The notes beneath the pieces were generated by a model. The model was not told the origin of the DNA, did no database searches, and saw only the letters and a program-made list of their open reading frames with translations. From Pseudomonas sp. MRSN 12121 (lineage in GTDB: Bacteria > Pseudomonadota > Gammaproteobacteria > Pseudomonadales > Pseudomonadaceae), in the NCBI RefSeq assembly GCF_000931465.1, contig NZ_CP010892.1, positions 5,789,388 through 5,853,387 on the forward strand: a stretch of DNA of 64,000 nucleotides, given 5' to 3'. Below are positions 62,037 through 64,000 of this stretch, in pieces. A program made the position numbers and the translations under genes. Numbering within the stretch: position 1 is the first letter of the stretch; each line of letters opens with the position of its first letter.

Positions 62037-64000
62037 TTATTTAGCCAAGGGGATTTTCGGCGCCCAGGTCAGCCACTCGTCCTCGAACTTGTCGAACAAG
62101 GGGAACGTCTGCTCCGGCCGCGCCGGATTGCCCATGCGTTCGCCATCCGGCGTGGCAAAGGCGATACCGCCCTGCACCAGGGTCTCCAGCGACTCGGTGC
62201 GCACCGTCGCGCCCTTGAACAGGCCGATGTCGATCCCGAACCCGCTGCTGTTCCAGAAACGCGTGCCGCCACGCACCAGCGGCGCATATTTGGGCTCGAT
62301 CAGGATATGGATCAACACCCGGTCGGCCGTCTGGCCCAGCTCGTAGCCGGTGACCTTGCCCACCGTCACTTCACGGTAGGTCACGGGCACCCCGACTTTC
62401 AGCGAACCGCGCCGCGCCGCGCTCAGCACCAGGCTCAAGCCCTCCTCGGCAATCGCCGCCTCCGGCGCCTGGGGCAGGGCGACAAAGCTGGTTTGCGCGC
62501 CAAGGTTCTTCGCCGCCGGCTGCACCTCGATGTACTGCCCGGTCACCAGGGTTTCCAGGTTGGCGGTCTTGATCAAGCCGAGCTCCGGCTTGACCACCCA
62601 GAACTGGCTGCCAACCCGCGCGATACGCTCCGGTACTTCGGTGATCCGGGCCTTGAGCAGCACCGATTGCAGATCGCTGCTCAGGTCGACGTCCTCGACC
62701 TTGCCCACATCCAGGCCCTTGAAGCGAATGGGCGTGCCCGAACGCAAGCCGTCGGCACGATCGACCTTGATGCTGATCAGGGTGCCCTTCTGCGTGGCCG
62801 CCTCCTTGTCGGTATACAAGCGGAAACGCGGAATGCGTTTTTTCAGCGGCACGTTGGGTTCCGGGGTGTCGAAAGCGATACCGCCGGCCATCAGGCTCTG
62901 CAACGACTCGCTCTTGACCTGGATGCCGCCGGTCAGGCCGCCGGTCAAGGTCACGCCGCTGGCGTTCCAGAAGCGGGTCGAACCATTCACCAGGCCTTCG
63001 TATTCCTTCTCGATGTGCACGCCGATCACCAGTTGCTTGCGGGTCCGCGAGAACTGGTAGCTTTGCACCGAGCCGACTTTCACCTGCTTGTAGAGAATCG
63101 GGCTGCCGACTTCCAGCGAGCCGAGGTTCTCCGTGAACAGCACCAGGTGCAGGCCGGGGGAGCGCAGGTCCAGCGGCGGCGCCTTAGGCCGCGCCTCGAA
63201 CTCGCGCTGTGGCGAACCGCCCTTGTCGCCGGGACGCACCGCAATGTAGTTGCCCTTGACCAGGGCTTCCAGGCCGGTGATGCCCGCCAGGGAAATCGAT
63301 GGCTTGACCACCCAGAACTGGGTGCCTTGTACCAGGTAGTCCTCGGCCAGGGGGTCCAGGGTCAACTCCGCCGTGGCGCTGGACAGATCCGGATCGACCT
63401 TGAGCGCCTTCAGGTTCCCGACCTGGATCCCCTTGTACATGACCGGCGTGCGGCCTGCCTGGAGCCCTTCGAAATCGCTGAGCTTGACCTTGACCCGGAT
63501 GCCCGCCTGCGCCGCATCGAAATCCTCGTAGAGACGGAACGGCAGGCTCGGGTCGGTGGGTGGGCTATCCCGGCGATTCTCCGGGGTGGCAAAGGCAATG
63601 CCGCCCGCCACGATGCTGGCCAGGGATTCGCTGCGGACTTTCACTCCCGACAGATTGGCGTCGATGCTGACGCCGCTGGCATTCCAGAAACGCGTGTGTT
63701 TACGCACCAGATTGGCGTAGGTCGGCTCGATGAAGACCTTGATCTCGACCGTGTTCTGGTCTTCGGAGAGCAGGTAGCTTTTCACCTGGCCCACCTGGAT
63801 CTGCTTGTAGAACACCGGGCTGCCCCGGTTCAGCGACCCCAGGCGATCGGCCTTGATGGTCAGGTGCAGGCCCGGCTTGGCATCCGATAATGGCGGCTCT
63901 TCGGCCAGCGCCTTGAACTTGCGCTCGGGCTCGCCCTCGCCCGGGCTGATCGCGATGTAGTTACCCGACACCAGCGTCTCCAGGCCCGTGATCCCGGCCA
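62037..64000 (-). CDS. Multi-MCE lipid transport protein (PqiB/LetB-like), partial
   Basis: The frame stays open to the right end of the window, so the N-terminus is outside; the visible part is 654 residues. Five full MCE domains are seen (blocks such as PGLHLTIKADRLGSLNRGSP, then YKQIQVGQVKSY, with the variants YKGIQVG, YKQVKVG and FKGLDVG) and the end of a sixth (AGITGLETLVSGNYIAI). LetB of E. coli has seven MCE rings, PqiB three, so this is LetB-like, forming a periplasmic tunnel for lipid transport. A pqiA gene would be upstream of the start. Confidence 0.88.
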   Translation of the reverse strand, partial: AGITGLETLVSGNYIAISPGEGEPERKFKALAEEPPLSDAKPGLHLTIKADRLGSLNRGSPVFYKQIQVGQVKSYLLSEDQNTVEIKVFIEPTYANLVRKHTRFWNASGVSIDANLSGVKVRSESLASIVAGGIAFATPENRRDSPPTDPSLPFRLYEDFDAAQAGIRVKVKLSDFEGLQAGRTPVMYKGIQVGNLKALKVDPDLSSATAELTLDPLAEDYLVQGTQFWVVKPSISLAGITGLEALVKGNYIAVRPGDKGGSPQREFEARPKAPPLDLRSPGLHLVLFTENLGSLEVGSPILYKQVKVGSVQSYQFSRTRKQLVIGVHIEKEYEGLVNGSTRFWNASGVTLTGGLTGGIQVKSESLQSLMAGGIAFDTPEPNVPLKKRIPRFRLYTDKEAATQKGTLISIKVDRADGLRSGTPIRFKGLDVGKVEDVDLSSDLQSVLLKARITEVPERIARVGSQFWVVKPELGLIKTANLETLVTGQYIEVQPAAKNLGAQTSFVALPQAPEAAIAEEGLSLVLSAARRGSLKVGVPVTYREVTVGKVTGYELGQTADRVLIHILIEPKYAPLVRGGTRFWNSSGFGIDIGLFKGATVRTESLETLVQGGIAFATPDGERMGNPARPEQTFPLFDKFEDEWLTWAPKIPLAK

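Overview
The window is GC-rich (roughly two thirds G+C) with dense, mostly short-spaced genes. It looks like chromosomal DNA of a fluorescent Pseudomonas, probably of the P. fluorescens complex (P. protegens / P. chlororaphis type). This rests on recognised families: OprD and OprO/P porins, DUF2790 and DUF3077 small proteins, a pseudomonad-type HolD psi subunit, MksFEB, and two classes of REP doublets (REPINs) with a RAYT transposase. No phage, plasmid, IS element or CRISPR array is visible. The species assignment is inference.

Layout. 1-2.9 kb: end of a DUF2024 gene, rof, an Fsr-like exporter and a LysR regulator. 2.9-8.6 kb: a polyamine-type ABC importer operon plus an amidase, divergent from that LysR gene across a strong palindrome. 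8.6-12.7 kb: tRNA-Met with its own promoter and terminator, a DMT exporter/LysR pair, and a lipoprotein gamma-glutamyltransferase. 12.7-13.5 kb: heptamer repeats, a REPIN, and an elaborately folded RNA leader in front of a DUF3077 gene. 13.6-25.4 kb: HigBA, MerR, PgeF, Ddl, LysE, DUF2975/XRE, AraC, cupin, DHA2 exporter/LysR, flavin reductase and SDR. 25.5-34.2 kb: LysR, two tandem BdlA-like PAS-PAS-MCP proteins, an OprO/P porin, LysR, DUF2790 and OprD. 34.3-35.8 kb: a RAYT gene among REPINs. 35.8-44.1 kb: heavy-metal resistance (czcCBA, an unlisted 50-codon ORF, czcR without czcS, REPIN array, czcD). 44-51 kb: GNAT, membrane protein, MHS transporter, panB, MocR, HhH protein and AtoE transporter. 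51-54.3 kb: acpA behind a Pho box, and an unknown periplasmic protein. 54.3-64 kb: carbonic anhydrase, an acidic HPr-related protein, rimI-holD divergent from mksFEB with a consensus DnaA box between them, and a multi-MCE LetB/PqiB protein cut by the window end.

How the parts work together. The czc block forms an inner-membrane pump, adaptor and outer-membrane channel for divalent metals, with CzcD as cytoplasmic exporter and CzcR as regulator. acpA is predicted to be phosphate-starvation induced. The holD/mksFEB region puts a replisome subunit and a chromosome condensin on either side of a DnaA site. Four or five transporter or enzyme genes are paired divergently with their own LysR regulators. 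The most unusual signals are not protein genes: three REPINs each abut a different short tandem repeat, a seven-copy GGGGTTAC tract can form G-quadruplexes, a conserved-looking three-way-junction leader precedes the DUF3077 gene, and a tiny His/Cys-containing ORF sits inside the czc operon.
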